DNA of 64,000 bases from positions 47,738 through 111,737 of the forward strand of contig JADJZJ010000004.1 of assembly GCA_016715765.1 (NCBI GenBank), read 5' to 3'. Positions 53,522-62,243 of this stretch are shown piece by piece. Every line of letters begins with the position of its first letter. Positions within the stretch are counted from its first letter, which is position 1. The notes beneath the pieces are model-generated. The model searched no databases. It saw only the letters and a program-made list of their open reading frames with translations, and was not told the origin of the DNA. A program made the translations under genes and the position numbers. This stretch comes from Opitutaceae bacterium (GTDB taxonomy: Bacteria > Verrucomicrobiota > Verrucomicrobiia > Opitutales > Opitutaceae).

Positions 53522-54760
53522 CTAGATATCCCCGGGCCCGAGCCAGCGGAAGCTGCTGATGACAAAGCGGCGGCCGTGCCCAGGCAGCGATGCGGCGGTG
53601 CGCTGCACGATGGCTTCGCAGTAGGCGGAGGCGGTGGCCTCGGCCGGGTTGAGGGGATGGACGACTTCGCCGTAGGCCCGGATTCTGAAAGTGTCGGAGC
53701 GCGCGGTGAACAGCTCCCCCACTGCCTCCATGAAGTCTTCACGTTTCACGCCCGATCCTTTCAAGGCCGAGTCCAGGAGGGGGCTTTCGCGAAAGGCGGC
53801 GGTGGTCAGGAATGGACCTCGGGAGTTTTTGCTAGGGCCGGTGGCTTGAGGGAGACCGTCCCGGAGGCGGTTCGCGAAGGTGGCAGTGGTGATGCCGAGG
53901 GGAGTCCCCGGACGGGCCAGGTTGTAAGTGGCGGCAACGCCTCGCCAAAGCCGCGCGTTGGTGGTGTTGACGTTGATGGCGCCGGACCGCGCTTGCAGGC
54001 CGAGAGGTGTCCCAGTCAGGTGGACGTGCGCGACGGTGAGACTGTGCAAATTGGACTGCAATCGGCCGGGGGTGAGCGGCGTGGCAGGCACCAAGCCGAG
54101 TTGGGTGTAAATTAGCACCTTGGCGAACCGGGACGAATCCGTGGTGAAGGCCGGCTCGAGTTCACCGAGGGCGTGGCGCAGACCCGGGACAATCGCAACG
54201 TGGCCTTGGGTGGTCGCACTCAACTTCACTCCTTCATCGCCCACCCAGTAGGCGTAATGGCCCTGGAGGCGCGGCCTGCCGTCGGGAGTCAGATCTTCGA
54301 CGGGGAGTTTGAGGACGCGGACATGCTCCTTGTCGGTGCCATCCGTGCCCAGCGAACCCGCGGCGAGCAGGGCGATGGAGTTTTCTCCGTTGAGCAAAGG
54401 AATAGATCCAGCGCCTCCACCTGAGGACAGCCACGCGAGCAAGGAACCATCCAGCGCCCAGACCCCGCACCAATGCCTCGCCGGATGACCGGCACCGGCC
54501 GGTACACCGGTGATTCCAGCCATGCCGGTCACGCGATCGTCCCGCCCTGCGTGGTGCTGCAATTCGCCCAAGGCCAGGCGCAGCCCGAGCAGGGCGTTCT
54601 GGCGGGCCTGCATCCCGGGCACGGCGACGGCCACCTGTTGCGAGTCGAGCCGGGAAAGTGCCGTCATCGCCAGAACCAGCAGGACCAACATCCCGAGCAG
54701 CAGCAGAGTTAGAATCAGGGCAAAGCCGCGCTGGCCGGGATATCGCCGGGCCGGTTTCAT
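53522..54760 (-). CDS. Verru_Chthon-type cassette protein A (large pseudopilin/GspK-PilX-like)
   Basis: A 412-residue protein with prepilin-like start RGFALILTLLLLGMLVLLVLAMTALSRLDSQQVA. A long extracytoplasmic body follows, with GQARSGAINVNTT-like NTTN near residue 290, VGELFTARSDTFRIRAYGEV and the end SFRWLGPGDI. This general layout is that of PilX/GspK, and the order and neighbours match the Verrucomicrobia-specific cassette protein A. Overlaps the next gene upstream by four bases. The complex it forms is not known. Confidence 0.75.
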   Translation of the reverse strand: MKPARRYPGQRGFALILTLLLLGMLVLLVLAMTALSRLDSQQVAVAVPGMQARQNALLGLRLALGELQHHAGRDDRVTGMAGITGVPAGAGHPARHWCGVWALDGSLLAWLSSGGGAGSIPLLNGENSIALLAAGSLGTDGTDKEHVRVLKLPVEDLTPDGRPRLQGHYAYWVGDEGVKLSATTQGHVAIVPGLRHALGELEPAFTTDSSRFAKVLIYTQLGLVPATPLTPGRLQSNLHSLTVAHVHLTGTPLGLQARSGAINVNTTNARLWRGVAATYNLARPGTPLGITTATFANRLRDGLPQATGPSKNSRGPFLTTAAFRESPLLDSALKGSGVKREDFMEAVGELFTARSDTFRIRAYGEVVHPLNPAEATASAYCEAIVQRTAASLPGHGRRFVISSFRWLGPGDI

Positions 54761-55731
54761 AGCGGCCCTCCCTGCAGAACAATGCGCCGCGTAAACACCC
54801 GCGAATTCGCCTCGGCCACCGCCCACCACCAGACCGCATCGGTTACGTACTCCGGCGGACGCACCGCGCGACCCTGTTCGATCGCATCCAACCGGTTGGC
54901 ACCGCCTGAAGTCAGTATTCGCATCATGACATCCGCAACGACCGGGAACGCGTCGTCCTGCGGCGCAGCGTGGTTCAGGTGCGCCGCGCCCTTCGGAAAA
55001 GTGCGACGCAGGCTGCCATCGGGAGTCCGTGCGTAAAGCCAGACCCCGAAATCAATCACATCATCAGCCAGCGCTTCCGCATTGCTCGGTGATGTCACCG
55101 CCTGCGCGCTGCGCTCCGAACCGGGGTTGGGCGACAGTATGGAATAAGCCCCTGCCCTCACATCGTAGCCCATATTGAAGGTCACGGTCGAAGAGACCGC
55201 CGTGCGGTATAACCGGTAGCGAATGCCGGCCGGATTGGACGCGCTGACGGCGCCGGTGATCGGACGCCGGGCGAGTTGGTACGAGATGACGACAGGCGTG
55301 GATTGGACGTCGTTGGCTTCAACATTGCTGGCAACGAAGCGCAGCCAGCACCCGGACAGGCCAAAGCGTGCGGTGGTTATGGAGTCAGTGGGATCGGTTG
55401 GAGTGAGGCGCAAACTCTCCGTTGCGCCGGGCTTCATGGATGCCGCGACGAGCCAACCGTGGCCGGCGACGGCTGTGGTTGAATTGAGGATGTCCACGGC
55501 CAGCCACCGGCCGCCATCGTCGCGATGCAACGCGCCCTGAAGATCGCGTTCGAGAAAATCCAGCGCGAGCCGGGCCGACGCGGCGGTGTCCACGCGACCC
55601 TGCGTGCGTTGCCAGAGGTGCAACGACTGGCTGATGAGCGTGAACAGCAGGGCGGCGAGCACGAGGCTGACGCTTACGGCCACCAACAATTCCAACAACG
55701 TGAAGGCCGTGGCGGCACGCGGCGATTTCAT
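54757..55731 (-). CDS. Verru_Chthon-type cassette protein C (minor pseudopilin)
   Basis: A 324-residue prepilin-like protein: ATAFTLLELLVAVSVSLVLAALLFTLI, then TQGRVDTAASARLALDFLERDL, resembling GspJ-type minor pseudopilins with a larger globular part. The residue before Phe is Ala instead of the usual Gly for prepilin peptidase. Coupled to protein A by ATGA and to protein B upstream by overlap. Confidence 0.75.
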   Translation of the reverse strand: MKSPRAATAFTLLELLVAVSVSLVLAALLFTLISQSLHLWQRTQGRVDTAASARLALDFLERDLQGALHRDDGGRWLAVDILNSTTAVAGHGWLVAASMKPGATESLRLTPTDPTDSITTARFGLSGCWLRFVASNVEANDVQSTPVVISYQLARRPITGAVSASNPAGIRYRLYRTAVSSTVTFNMGYDVRAGAYSILSPNPGSERSAQAVTSPSNAEALADDVIDFGVWLYARTPDGSLRRTFPKGAAHLNHAAPQDDAFPVVADVMMRILTSGGANRLDAIEQGRAVRPPEYVTDAVWWWAVAEANSRVFTRRIVLQGGPL

Positions 55732-56297
55732 CGGTTGAGCGCGAGGGTGAAGCTCATATGCTGGCGCTCGGCGGCAGGCAAAGCCGGGGCCAGTCCTTCG
55801 GGAGTCAGACGTCGATAGGGCCAGGAGACGCGCACGTTGAGCGCGAGCACGGCCCCGGCGGGATCGTAGGCCAGCGACCCCGAACCAAACCGTTGCAGTT
55901 CGATCACGAAATACTGGTCGCGAGCTGGGCTCTCGCCGGCGGCGAGCCGGCGCACGTCATCACCTTGGTGGGTGGCCACGAGCAGTTCGCCGTGGTCCGG
56001 AGTGGCATTCATGACCGGAATGCGGGCGGCCAGGGCATCGAATCCCTGGGCGGCGACGAGGCGGCGTAATTCGGTTTCGATGGCCCCGGGCAGACGGAGC
56101 GCGATCTGGGTGTCCAGCGAATCAGAGGATTCACGTAAAGACGCGGGCAGAAGGGCCAGCAGGGTCACGACGGCCGTGGCAAAGATGCCGACGGCGATGA
56201 CGACTTCGAGGAGGGAGAAGGCGCGGAAGAAGTAAACCGGAAAGGGGATACCGGATACCGGAAAGGGGAGACGATCCTTGGGGGTTGGGTGAGGCAT
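55728..56297 (-). CDS. Verru_Chthon-type cassette protein B (minor pseudopilin)
   Basis: From ATG 56297, 189 residues: FFRAFSLLEVVIAVGIFATAVVTLLALLPASLRESSDSLD, then helical and beta-type body. GspI-like length, again with Ala before the methylated Phe. Located between D and C in the cassette order. The upstream 150 bases hold a TAGGGCAGGTC palindrome. Confidence 0.75.
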   Translation of the reverse strand: MPHPTPKDRLPFPVSGIPFPVYFFRAFSLLEVVIAVGIFATAVVTLLALLPASLRESSDSLDTQIALRLPGAIETELRRLVAAQGFDALAARIPVMNATPDHGELLVATHQGDDVRRLAAGESPARDQYFVIELQRFGSGSLAYDPAGAVLALNVRVSWPYRRLTPEGLAPALPAAERQHMSFTLALNR

Positions 56298-56317
56298 TGT
56301 GAGGATGGACGATAGAG

Positions 56318-56426
56318 GTAGGGCAGGTCTTTGACCTGCCTGTTCGCGCCTCACTGCGGATGGAGCGTCTGATGGGAGGTCACACCTGTCCGCCGTAGGC
56401 TTGGCGAAGGAGGAGACCTGCCCTAC
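56318..56426. repeat. Composite repeat variant, TAGGGCAGGTC type
   Basis: Outer arms GTAGGGCAGGTC and GACCTGCCCTAC instead of the usual TGTAGGGCGGGG, with the inner block TCCGCCGTAGGCTTGGCGAA, shared with the extra module of 10282-10467. It sits between cassette genes D and B. Confidence 0.75.
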
Positions 56427-56448
56427 TTTGGGGTCCGGATTCATCGTT

Positions 56449-57147
56449 TCAGAACCCCATGCGTCCGCTGACGAGTGAGGCCAGGCCGTAGCGGCTCAGG
56501 CTGAGGCCGCGCACGTTTTCTGGGTTGGTGAATCGAAAGGGCGACTCACCGGATGCGTAACTGCCCGGCGGCAATGGCTCCAGTGTCGCCAGCACGAGAT
56601 CGCCGTTGCTGAAGGTGGTACCAGCGGCGGTGAAGCTGAGGGAGGCCCAGCTTTCGAGGATGTTGGAATTGACCGCGAGTCGTAGGTCACCCGCGGCCTG
56701 CAGCGCGGTGGAACGCAAGGCGGTGCCATCGGCGCGCTTCCAGACTGCATCAGATGCGACGAGGTTGGCGGGAGTGCGGGGATCACGCGGCAACAGGCCC
56801 ACGCCCTCAGGCAACCAGACCTCGCCCAGCGTGCGCCATTCATCGGCGACGCGCTCCTGCCACACCAGATAGCGCAGGAAGCGCGCGAAGTGCGGATCGC
56901 TCACGGGATCGGTGTTTAACAGGAGCCGTGTTTCATGTCCGGTGGTGACGGCCTTGAGCCGTACGGTGTTGACCAGATTGGCGAGCAGGCTCTGGGCAGA
57001 CGCCAGGGCGACACCGCGTCCCCCACCCTTCAACCCGAAGGCAAAGACCGTACCGAGTGCGGCGATCAAGCCGATGACCACGAGTAGTTCGACCAGGGTG
57101 AATGCGCGGCAAGATCTGTTACACCACTGAGACGGAATAAGGACCAA
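56449..57147 (-). CDS. Verru_Chthon-type cassette protein D (pseudopilin)
   Basis: Best supported from a TTG at 57147 (232 residues): CRAFTLVELLVVIGLIAALGTVFAFG, the pseudopilin helix, then a body with SAQSLLANLVNTVRLKAVTTGHETRLLL. GspH-like length. The open frame continues upstream through a palindromic repeat (57161-57296), which is not likely to be coding, so a longer start is rejected. No strong ribosome binding site before the TTG. Confidence 0.65.
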   Translation of the reverse strand: MVLIPSQWCNRSCRAFTLVELLVVIGLIAALGTVFAFGLKGGGRGVALASAQSLLANLVNTVRLKAVTTGHETRLLLNTDPVSDPHFARFLRYLVWQERVADEWRTLGEVWLPEGVGLLPRDPRTPANLVASDAVWKRADGTALRSTALQAAGDLRLAVNSNILESWASLSFTAAGTTFSNGDLVLATLEPLPPGSYASGESPFRFTNPENVRGLSLSRYGLASLVSGRMGF

Positions 57148-57160
57148 AGGTCCGTTAACA

Positions 57161-57296
57161 TCACAGCCTGGGGCAACGCCCCAGGATGGATGCATCCCAT
57201 CATGGCGAGGGCTGAAAGCCCGATCCATGGAGCGCGCCGTTGGCCCTTGGAAATTTGAGGTGGATCCGTTTCCTGGTGCGTTGCCCCAGGCTGTGA
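57161..57296. repeat. Palindromic repeat, CACAGCCTGGGGCAACGC family
   Basis: A 136-base inverted repeat with ends TCACAGCCTGGGGCAACGC and its exact complement. The centre contains CCATCATGGCGAGGGCTGAAAG. Single copy in the window. It lies just upstream of pseudopilin D. Confidence 0.8.
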
Positions 57297-57326
57297 TTGA
57301 GCGCGCCTTTGGCGCTGGGCTGGCAA

Positions 57327-57352
57327 TCCACTCGCTCACGCTCGTAGCTACA
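57327..57352. repeat. Single arm, CGAGCGTGAGCGAGTGG family
   Basis: TCCACTCGCTCACGCTCGTAG is the complement of the arm in 20825-20899, without a second arm nearby. It lies between the palindrome 57161-57296 and the next pseudopilin gene. Confidence 0.7.
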
Positions 57353-57386
57353 TTTGCCGCTGCTGCACCCACCATGGCCCGGTGAA

Positions 57387-58043
57387 TTACTGCCAGCTGA
57401 CGATTAAGCCCGGATTTCCGGATGTGGCTCCGGGTGCGGGGGCGTAGAATGCCACGCCGGTGCGCAATCCCGTGGCCGGCAATTCCGCGGGGCCTGGACT
57501 CATGCCTCCCACGGCGGGCCAGCCGCCGGGGTAATCCGCGGCGGTGATCGAACCGTCGAGGTTGCGATCCACAAGCACGGCAATCTGCGTGTTGCCAAAC
57601 GGATCCTGCAAAAGTTTCCCGGGCGCAAAATCCGCCTCGGTGAACCCATGGAAGGCGATCCGCTTCCGGTTCTGCGCCTCCGGGCTGCGCGGGTTGGCGG
57701 CGCTGTAGGCGGGCAACGCCGTGCCATCGCGACGACGTCCGGAGAGGAGATCGTGGAAGGGATGCAGCGCGCCGGGTTCGGAGCCGGCTCCGCCGTTCAC
57801 CAGGTTGCTGTCATCGAAGACGGGATAGTAGCCGTATTCGCTGCGGAAAGCCTCGATGGCGGCGGCCCATTGGGTGAATTGCACCCGGGTCTTCGCCTTG
57901 TTGGCCGACTGGCGGCCCGAGCTGACGGTGGGAATGAGAATGGCCGCCAGGATGCCAATGATCGCGATGACGGTGAGCAGTTCGATGAGGGTAAAACCGG
58001 CGCGCGACTGCGGGGCGGCGACAGGAGGAAGAGTCGAATTCAT
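57387..58043 (-). CDS. Type II secretion-type pseudopilin (GspG-like)
   Basis: ATG 58043 gives 218 residues with a classical prepilin signal RAGFTLIELLTVIAIIGILAAILIPTV (Gly before Phe, Glu at +5). A body of about 150 residues follows with YGYYPVFDDSN and an Asp/Asn-rich loop DRNLDGSI, possibly calcium-binding as in GspG. Likely the main fibre subunit together with the next gene. Confidence 0.85.
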   Translation of the reverse strand: MNSTLPPVAAPQSRAGFTLIELLTVIAIIGILAAILIPTVSSGRQSANKAKTRVQFTQWAAAIEAFRSEYGYYPVFDDSNLVNGGAGSEPGALHPFHDLLSGRRRDGTALPAYSAANPRSPEAQNRKRIAFHGFTEADFAPGKLLQDPFGNTQIAVLVDRNLDGSITAADYPGGWPAVGGMSPGPAELPATGLRTGVAFYAPAPGATSGNPGLIVSWQ

Positions 58044-58047
58044 GGCT

Positions 58048-58605
58048 TCAACGGGGTGCGAGGACGTTGTCGGCGTTCGCCTCGTGTGCAATGTCGATGA
58101 AACCTCCCGGCCGCAATCCGGATGAGATTAACCCATTCGGACCAGCCGACTGCAGAACATAGCTGACATTGGACCACGGCGTCACGGTGCGGTAGGCATA
58201 CACATAAGGCTGACCCCACGGATCGGCGAGTTGTGCGCCCGGGTCCTGCCGGGGATCGCGGCCGTTCACGGTCGTGAACCGGGCCAGGTCGATCAACGAT
58301 CGCGAATTGATATTCCGGTTGAGCGGATCACGCCGGCCGAGAAGGGCCTGCAGCAACAGCGCGCCGTCAGCCGTCCGGGGGAAATCGCCCTGCTGTTGCC
58401 GGTAGGTCTCAAGTGCCGCGGATAATACCGCGAGTTCCGCCGTTGCCCGCGAAGTCTTGCCGGAGTTGATGGCATACCGGCCGATGCCGAGCACCAGCCC
58501 GACGAGGAGGCCGATGATGACGAGCACCGCGAGCAATTCGACCAGGGTGAAACCGTGGCGTGGCGGGTTGGCTGATGCGGCAGGGATTTCACGTGAGGCA
58601 GCCAT
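58048..58605 (-). CDS. Type II secretion-type pseudopilin (GspG-like), first gene of the cassette
   Basis: A 185-residue prepilin: PPRHGFTLVELLAVLVIIGLLVGLVLG, ALETYRQQQGDFPRTADGALLLQALLGR and LADPWGQPYVYAYR, all hallmarks of the GspG major pseudopilin. First gene of a six-gene run on the minus strand with two GspG-like genes followed by D, B, C and A. No secretin, ATPase or prepilin peptidase gene is adjacent. Confidence 0.88.
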   Translation of the reverse strand: MAASREIPAASANPPRHGFTLVELLAVLVIIGLLVGLVLGIGRYAINSGKTSRATAELAVLSAALETYRQQQGDFPRTADGALLLQALLGRRDPLNRNINSRSLIDLARFTTVNGRDPRQDPGAQLADPWGQPYVYAYRTVTPWSNVSYVLQSAGPNGLISSGLRPGGFIDIAHEANADNVLAPR

Positions 58606-58685
58606 GCGCGATGCAGCACCGGGAGCAGGTTCGCGGGCAAATGGAAATCACGACATATGATAAGAGTGCGGTGTGTTAATTTTGT

Positions 58686-58763
58686 TGTAGGGCGGGGATT
58701 CCGATCCCCGCCATCGCATGATTAAAGACGCACAAAGGCGGGGTTCGGAGACCCCGCCCTACA
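58686..58763. repeat. Short form of the modular composite repeat
   Basis: A 78-base unit with arms TGTAGGGCGGGGATTCCG and GGAGACCCCGCCCTACA around a centre rich in AT (ATGATTAAAGACGCAC). It lies between the pseudopilin operon start and the acs terminator. Confidence 0.85.
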
Positions 58764-58781
58764 ATTCAATCCATCGTGCCG

Positions 58782-58824
58782 ACAAAACAAAAACCGGATG
58801 CGCCCTCGGGCACATCCGGTTTGT
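58782..58824 (-). terminator. Rho-independent terminator of acs
   Basis: On the minus strand AAACCGGATGTGCCC pairs with GGCGCATCCGGTTT around a short loop and is followed by TTGTTTTG. It is 20 bases after the acs stop. Confidence 0.85.
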
Positions 58825-58843
58825 TCAAATCATCCCGTCGCGC

Positions 58844-60802
58844 TCATTCCTCGGTCTGCAGGGCGGCGACGACGCTGAAATCCTCCAGCGTCGTGGTGTC
58901 GCCCTTCACTTCGCCGCCGGCGGCGATCTCCTTGAGGATGCGGCGCATGATCTTTCCGCTGCGGGTCTTCGGCAGGCCGGCGGCGAAACGGATCATGTCG
59001 GGCTTGGCCAGGGAACCGATTTCCTTGCCCACATGGTTGCGCAACTCCTCCTTGAGCGCGTCGCTGGCCGCGTGACCGGCCTTGAGGGACACGAACACCA
59101 CGAGGGAATGACCCTTGAGCTCGTCCGGCCGACCGACGGCCGCGGCCTCGGCGACCGCGGGGTGCGAGACGAGGGCGCTCTCGATCTCGGCAGTACCGAT
59201 GCGGTGACCGGAAACGTTGAGCACGTCGTCGATGCGGCCGACGATCCAGAAATAGCCGTCCTTGTCCTGCCGGGCACCGTCGCCGGTGAAGTACATGTCG
59301 GGCTTGCCGGCAAATTCGCTGAAGTACTGGCGCACGTAGCGGTCGTCATCGCCCCAGAGGGTGCGGAGCATGGACGGCCAGGGCTTGGTGATGACGAGCT
59401 TGCCGCCGGAGTTGCGCGGAACCTCGACGCCCTTTTCATCCACGACCTTCGGGACCACGCCGAAGAACGGGCGGGTGCCGGAGCCGGGCTTGGTGGGCGT
59501 GATGCCCGGGATCGGCGCGATCATGATGGAGCCGGTTTCGGTCTGCCACCAAGTGTCGACGATCGGGCAGCGCTTCTTGCCGATCATCGTGTGATACCAC
59601 ATCCAAGCCTCGGGATTGATCGGCTCGCCGACGGAGCCAAGCAAACGGAGCGAATCGAGCCGGTGCCGCAGCACGTAGTTGTCGCCCCAACGCATGAAGG
59701 CGCGGATGGCGGTCGGTGCGGTGTAGAGGATCGTGAGGCCGTGGCGGTCGATCATCTGCCAGAAGCGGTCGGGCTCCGGGTGGTTGGGCGCGCCCTCGTA
59801 CAGGAAGATCGTGGCGCCGTTGGCCAGCAGGCCGTAAACGACGTAGCTGTGGCCGGTGATCCAGCCGATGTCGGCGGAGCAGAAATAGCGGTCGTTTTCC
59901 TTGAGATCGAAAACGTAGTGGGCGCTCAGCTTGCAGCCGAGCAGGTAGCCGGCGCTCGTGTGCAGCACGCCCTTGGGTTTGCCGGTGGAGCCCGAGGTGT
60001 AGAGAATGAAGAGCGGGTGCTCGGAATCGAAGGCCTTCGCGTTGTGGTGGTTCGGCGCGCCCACCCAGGCGTCCTTCCACCACACGTCGCGACCCTCGCG
60101 CATGGTGACGGGGTTGCCGCAGCGCTTGACGACCATGACCGTGTGGGCGGTCGGCGCGCCCTCGAGGGCCTTGTCCACGTTGGCCTTGAGATCGATGATC
60201 TTGCCGCGACGCCAGCCGCCGTCGGCGGTGATGACCAGCTTCGCCTTGCAGTCGTTGATGCGGTCCTTGAGCGCCTCGGGGCTGAAGCCGCCGAACACCA
60301 CCGTGTGAATCGCGCCGACGCGGGCGCAGGCCAGCATGGCCATGACGGCCTCGGGGATCATCGGCATGTAGATGGCGACCCGGTCGCCCTGACCGACGCC
60401 CATGTTCTCAAAAATGTGCGCCAGGCGGCACACATGGAAATGCAGCTGCTTGTACGTGATCGTGCGCACGTCGCCCGGCTCGCCTTCGAAAATCAGGGCG
60501 GCCTTGTTCTCGCGGTAGGTGCCGAGGTGGCGGTCGAGGCAGTTTTCCGAGACGTTTAACTTGCCGCCCACGAACCACTTGGCGTGCGGAGCCTTCCAAT
60601 CGAGCACCTGCTTGAAATCCTTGCGCCAGACGAGTTGCTCCTTCGCCTGCCGGCCCCAGAATTTTTCTGGGGTGTTGACAGACTCCGCATAGAGCCTTTT
60701 GTAAATCGTATCACTCCCAAGATTAGCTTGGGCTTTGAACTCGGCCGAAGGCCTGAATTTCCGGTGTTCCCGGGATACAGAAGTAATCGTTTGGTCTGTC
60801 AC
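58844..60802 (-). CDS. acs: Acetyl-CoA synthetase
   Basis: A 652-residue ANL-family ligase: acetate + ATP + CoA to acetyl-CoA. Motifs are the P-loop YTSGSTGKPKGV, the adenylate site TWWQTETGSIM, DMYFTGDGARQDKDGYFW, IDDVLNVSGHRIGTAEIE, and the acetylation-regulated Lys in PKTRSGKIMRRIL. It feeds acetate into central metabolism and is divergent from rho across 111 bases. Confidence 0.97.
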   Translation of the reverse strand: MTDQTITSVSREHRKFRPSAEFKAQANLGSDTIYKRLYAESVNTPEKFWGRQAKEQLVWRKDFKQVLDWKAPHAKWFVGGKLNVSENCLDRHLGTYRENKAALIFEGEPGDVRTITYKQLHFHVCRLAHIFENMGVGQGDRVAIYMPMIPEAVMAMLACARVGAIHTVVFGGFSPEALKDRINDCKAKLVITADGGWRRGKIIDLKANVDKALEGAPTAHTVMVVKRCGNPVTMREGRDVWWKDAWVGAPNHHNAKAFDSEHPLFILYTSGSTGKPKGVLHTSAGYLLGCKLSAHYVFDLKENDRYFCSADIGWITGHSYVVYGLLANGATIFLYEGAPNHPEPDRFWQMIDRHGLTILYTAPTAIRAFMRWGDNYVLRHRLDSLRLLGSVGEPINPEAWMWYHTMIGKKRCPIVDTWWQTETGSIMIAPIPGITPTKPGSGTRPFFGVVPKVVDEKGVEVPRNSGGKLVITKPWPSMLRTLWGDDDRYVRQYFSEFAGKPDMYFTGDGARQDKDGYFWIVGRIDDVLNVSGHRIGTAEIESALVSHPAVAEAAAVGRPDELKGHSLVVFVSLKAGHAASDALKEELRNHVGKEIGSLAKPDMIRFAAGLPKTRSGKIMRRILKEIAAGGEVKGDTTTLEDFSVVAALQTEE

Positions 60803-60889
60803 GTTGTGGCGGATTTTAGGGGTTAGGGTGCGCTAAACGCGTTTCTTATCCCGTCCTGAGTTTTAAGCGTCAAGCGCGGGTCGAGTGTC

Positions 60890-60912
60890 CTGTCTTATTT
60901 TTTTATTTTTTG
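60890..60912 (+). promoter_or_regulatory. T-rich leader directly before the rho start codon
   Basis: TCTTATTTTTTTATTTTTTG lies immediately before ATG 60914, where a Shine-Dalgarno sequence would be expected. It strongly contrasts with the GC-rich neighbourhood. It could be an unstructured landing site for ribosomes (S1-type) or a feature of rho autoregulation. Confidence 0.5.
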
Positions 60913-60913
60913 T

Positions 60914-62149
60914 ATGGAAAAGAAATCCACGTCCGCCCCGGCGGACACCTCCGCACCGGAACGCCCCACCGAAGCTCCTGCCCCTGCCGCCCCGGCGGGC
61001 AACGAAACCCCCGCCGAGCGCCCTGCGCCGGTTGACAACACCATCCGGGTGGAAGGCGTGCTCGACATCGACCTCCAGCGCGGAGGCAACGGCCAGCTGC
61101 TCGATCTCGCCAAGGGCGGCAAGCGCCGGCCCACCGACACCTTCGTGCCCAAGGAACTCATCCGCCGCTTCAAGCTGCGCACGGGCAACATGATTGGCGG
61201 CACCGCCTTCCCGCCCGACGGCCGGTTCCTCAACCCCAAGATGCGCTTCATCGAGACCGTGGACGGCGTGCCCCTCGAGGAGCGCCGCGCCCGCTTCGAC
61301 TTCCCCAGCCTCACCACCGTCTCGCCCAACCAGTTCCTGAAGATGGAAATGAAGGACGGCCGCATGACGACCCGCGCGGTGGACCTCTTCTGCCCCATCG
61401 GCAAGGGCACCCGCGGCCTGATCGTCGCCCCGCCCCGCACCGGCAAGACCACCCTCCTGCGCGACATGGCGCTGGGCGTCCTCGAGAACAATCCCGAGTG
61501 CCTGGTCATGATCCTGCTCGTGGATGAGCGCCCCGAGGAGGTCACCGACTTCCGCCGCAGCGTCCCCGCCGAGATCTGGGCCTCGTCCAACGACGAGCAG
61601 ATCGAGAACCATCTGCGCATCGCCGACCTCTGCATCGAGCGCGCCAAGCGCCTGGTCGAGGTGGGCCGCGACGTCGTCCTCTTCCTCGATTCCATCACCC
61701 GCCTCGCCCGCGCCCACAACACCGCCCGCAACTCCGGCCGCACCGGCTCCGGCGGCCTGGACGTCCGCGCGCTGGAAAAGCCCCGCCAGCTCTTCGCCAC
61801 CGCCCGCAAGACCGAGGAGGCCGGCTCGCTCACCATCATCGCCTCCGTCCTCGTCGAGACCGGCAGCCGCATGGACGACGTCATCTTCCAGGAATTCAAG
61901 GGCACCGGCAACATGGAGCTCGTCCTCGACCGCAAGTGCGCCGAGATGCGCCTCTGGCCGGCCATCAACGTCGCCGCCTCCGGCACCCGCAAGGAAGAGC
62001 TGCTGATCGACGCCAAGACCCTCGAGGGCATCCATTTCTTCCGCCGCGCCCTGGTGCAGCAGAAGATCGAGGAGGCCACCGAGACCATGATCGCCCGCCT
62101 CTCGAAGACCAAGACCAACGCCGAATTCATCAAGCTCATCGCCCGCTAA
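60914..62149 (+). CDS. rho: Transcription termination factor Rho
   Basis: A 411-residue hexameric RNA-DNA helicase. A Pro/Ala/Glu-rich N-terminus (1-40) precedes the RNA-binding OB domain (45-150). The ATPase has Walker A APPRTGKTT (172-180), LVDERPEEVTDFRR, FLDSITRLARAHNT, the R-loop GTGNMELVLDRKCAEMR and SGTRKEEL. Most Rho proteins read PPKAGKT or PPRAGKT. Here Thr replaces that Ala. The protein is shorter than the usual 420-600 residues. It terminates untranslated transcripts genome-wide. Confidence 0.97.
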   Translation: MEKKSTSAPADTSAPERPTEAPAPAAPAGNETPAERPAPVDNTIRVEGVLDIDLQRGGNGQLLDLAKGGKRRPTDTFVPKELIRRFKLRTGNMIGGTAFPPDGRFLNPKMRFIETVDGVPLEERRARFDFPSLTTVSPNQFLKMEMKDGRMTTRAVDLFCPIGKGTRGLIVAPPRTGKTTLLRDMALGVLENNPECLVMILLVDERPEEVTDFRRSVPAEIWASSNDEQIENHLRIADLCIERAKRLVEVGRDVVLFLDSITRLARAHNTARNSGRTGSGGLDVRALEKPRQLFATARKTEEAGSLTIIASVLVETGSRMDDVIFQEFKGTGNMELVLDRKCAEMRLWPAINVAASGTRKEELLIDAKTLEGIHFFRRALVQQKIEEATETMIARLSKTKTNAEFIKLIAR

Positions 62150-62243
62150 CTTCGCTCTTGCCGCCCTGTCGGGCGGTTGGGCAGACTAACCCTTCATCTG
62201 CGTCCGCCTCCCGGCGGCAAACTCCGTCCGAATCCTTCACCGA

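Noticed and set aside
56449..57375. Extended start of pseudopilin D at 57375
   Set aside because: The extra 76 codons would run through the palindromic repeat and place the pilin helix far from the N-terminus.
58718..60559. Long plus-strand reading frame opposite acs
   Set aside because: Antisense frame without recognisable domains, lying over a fully conserved acs gene.
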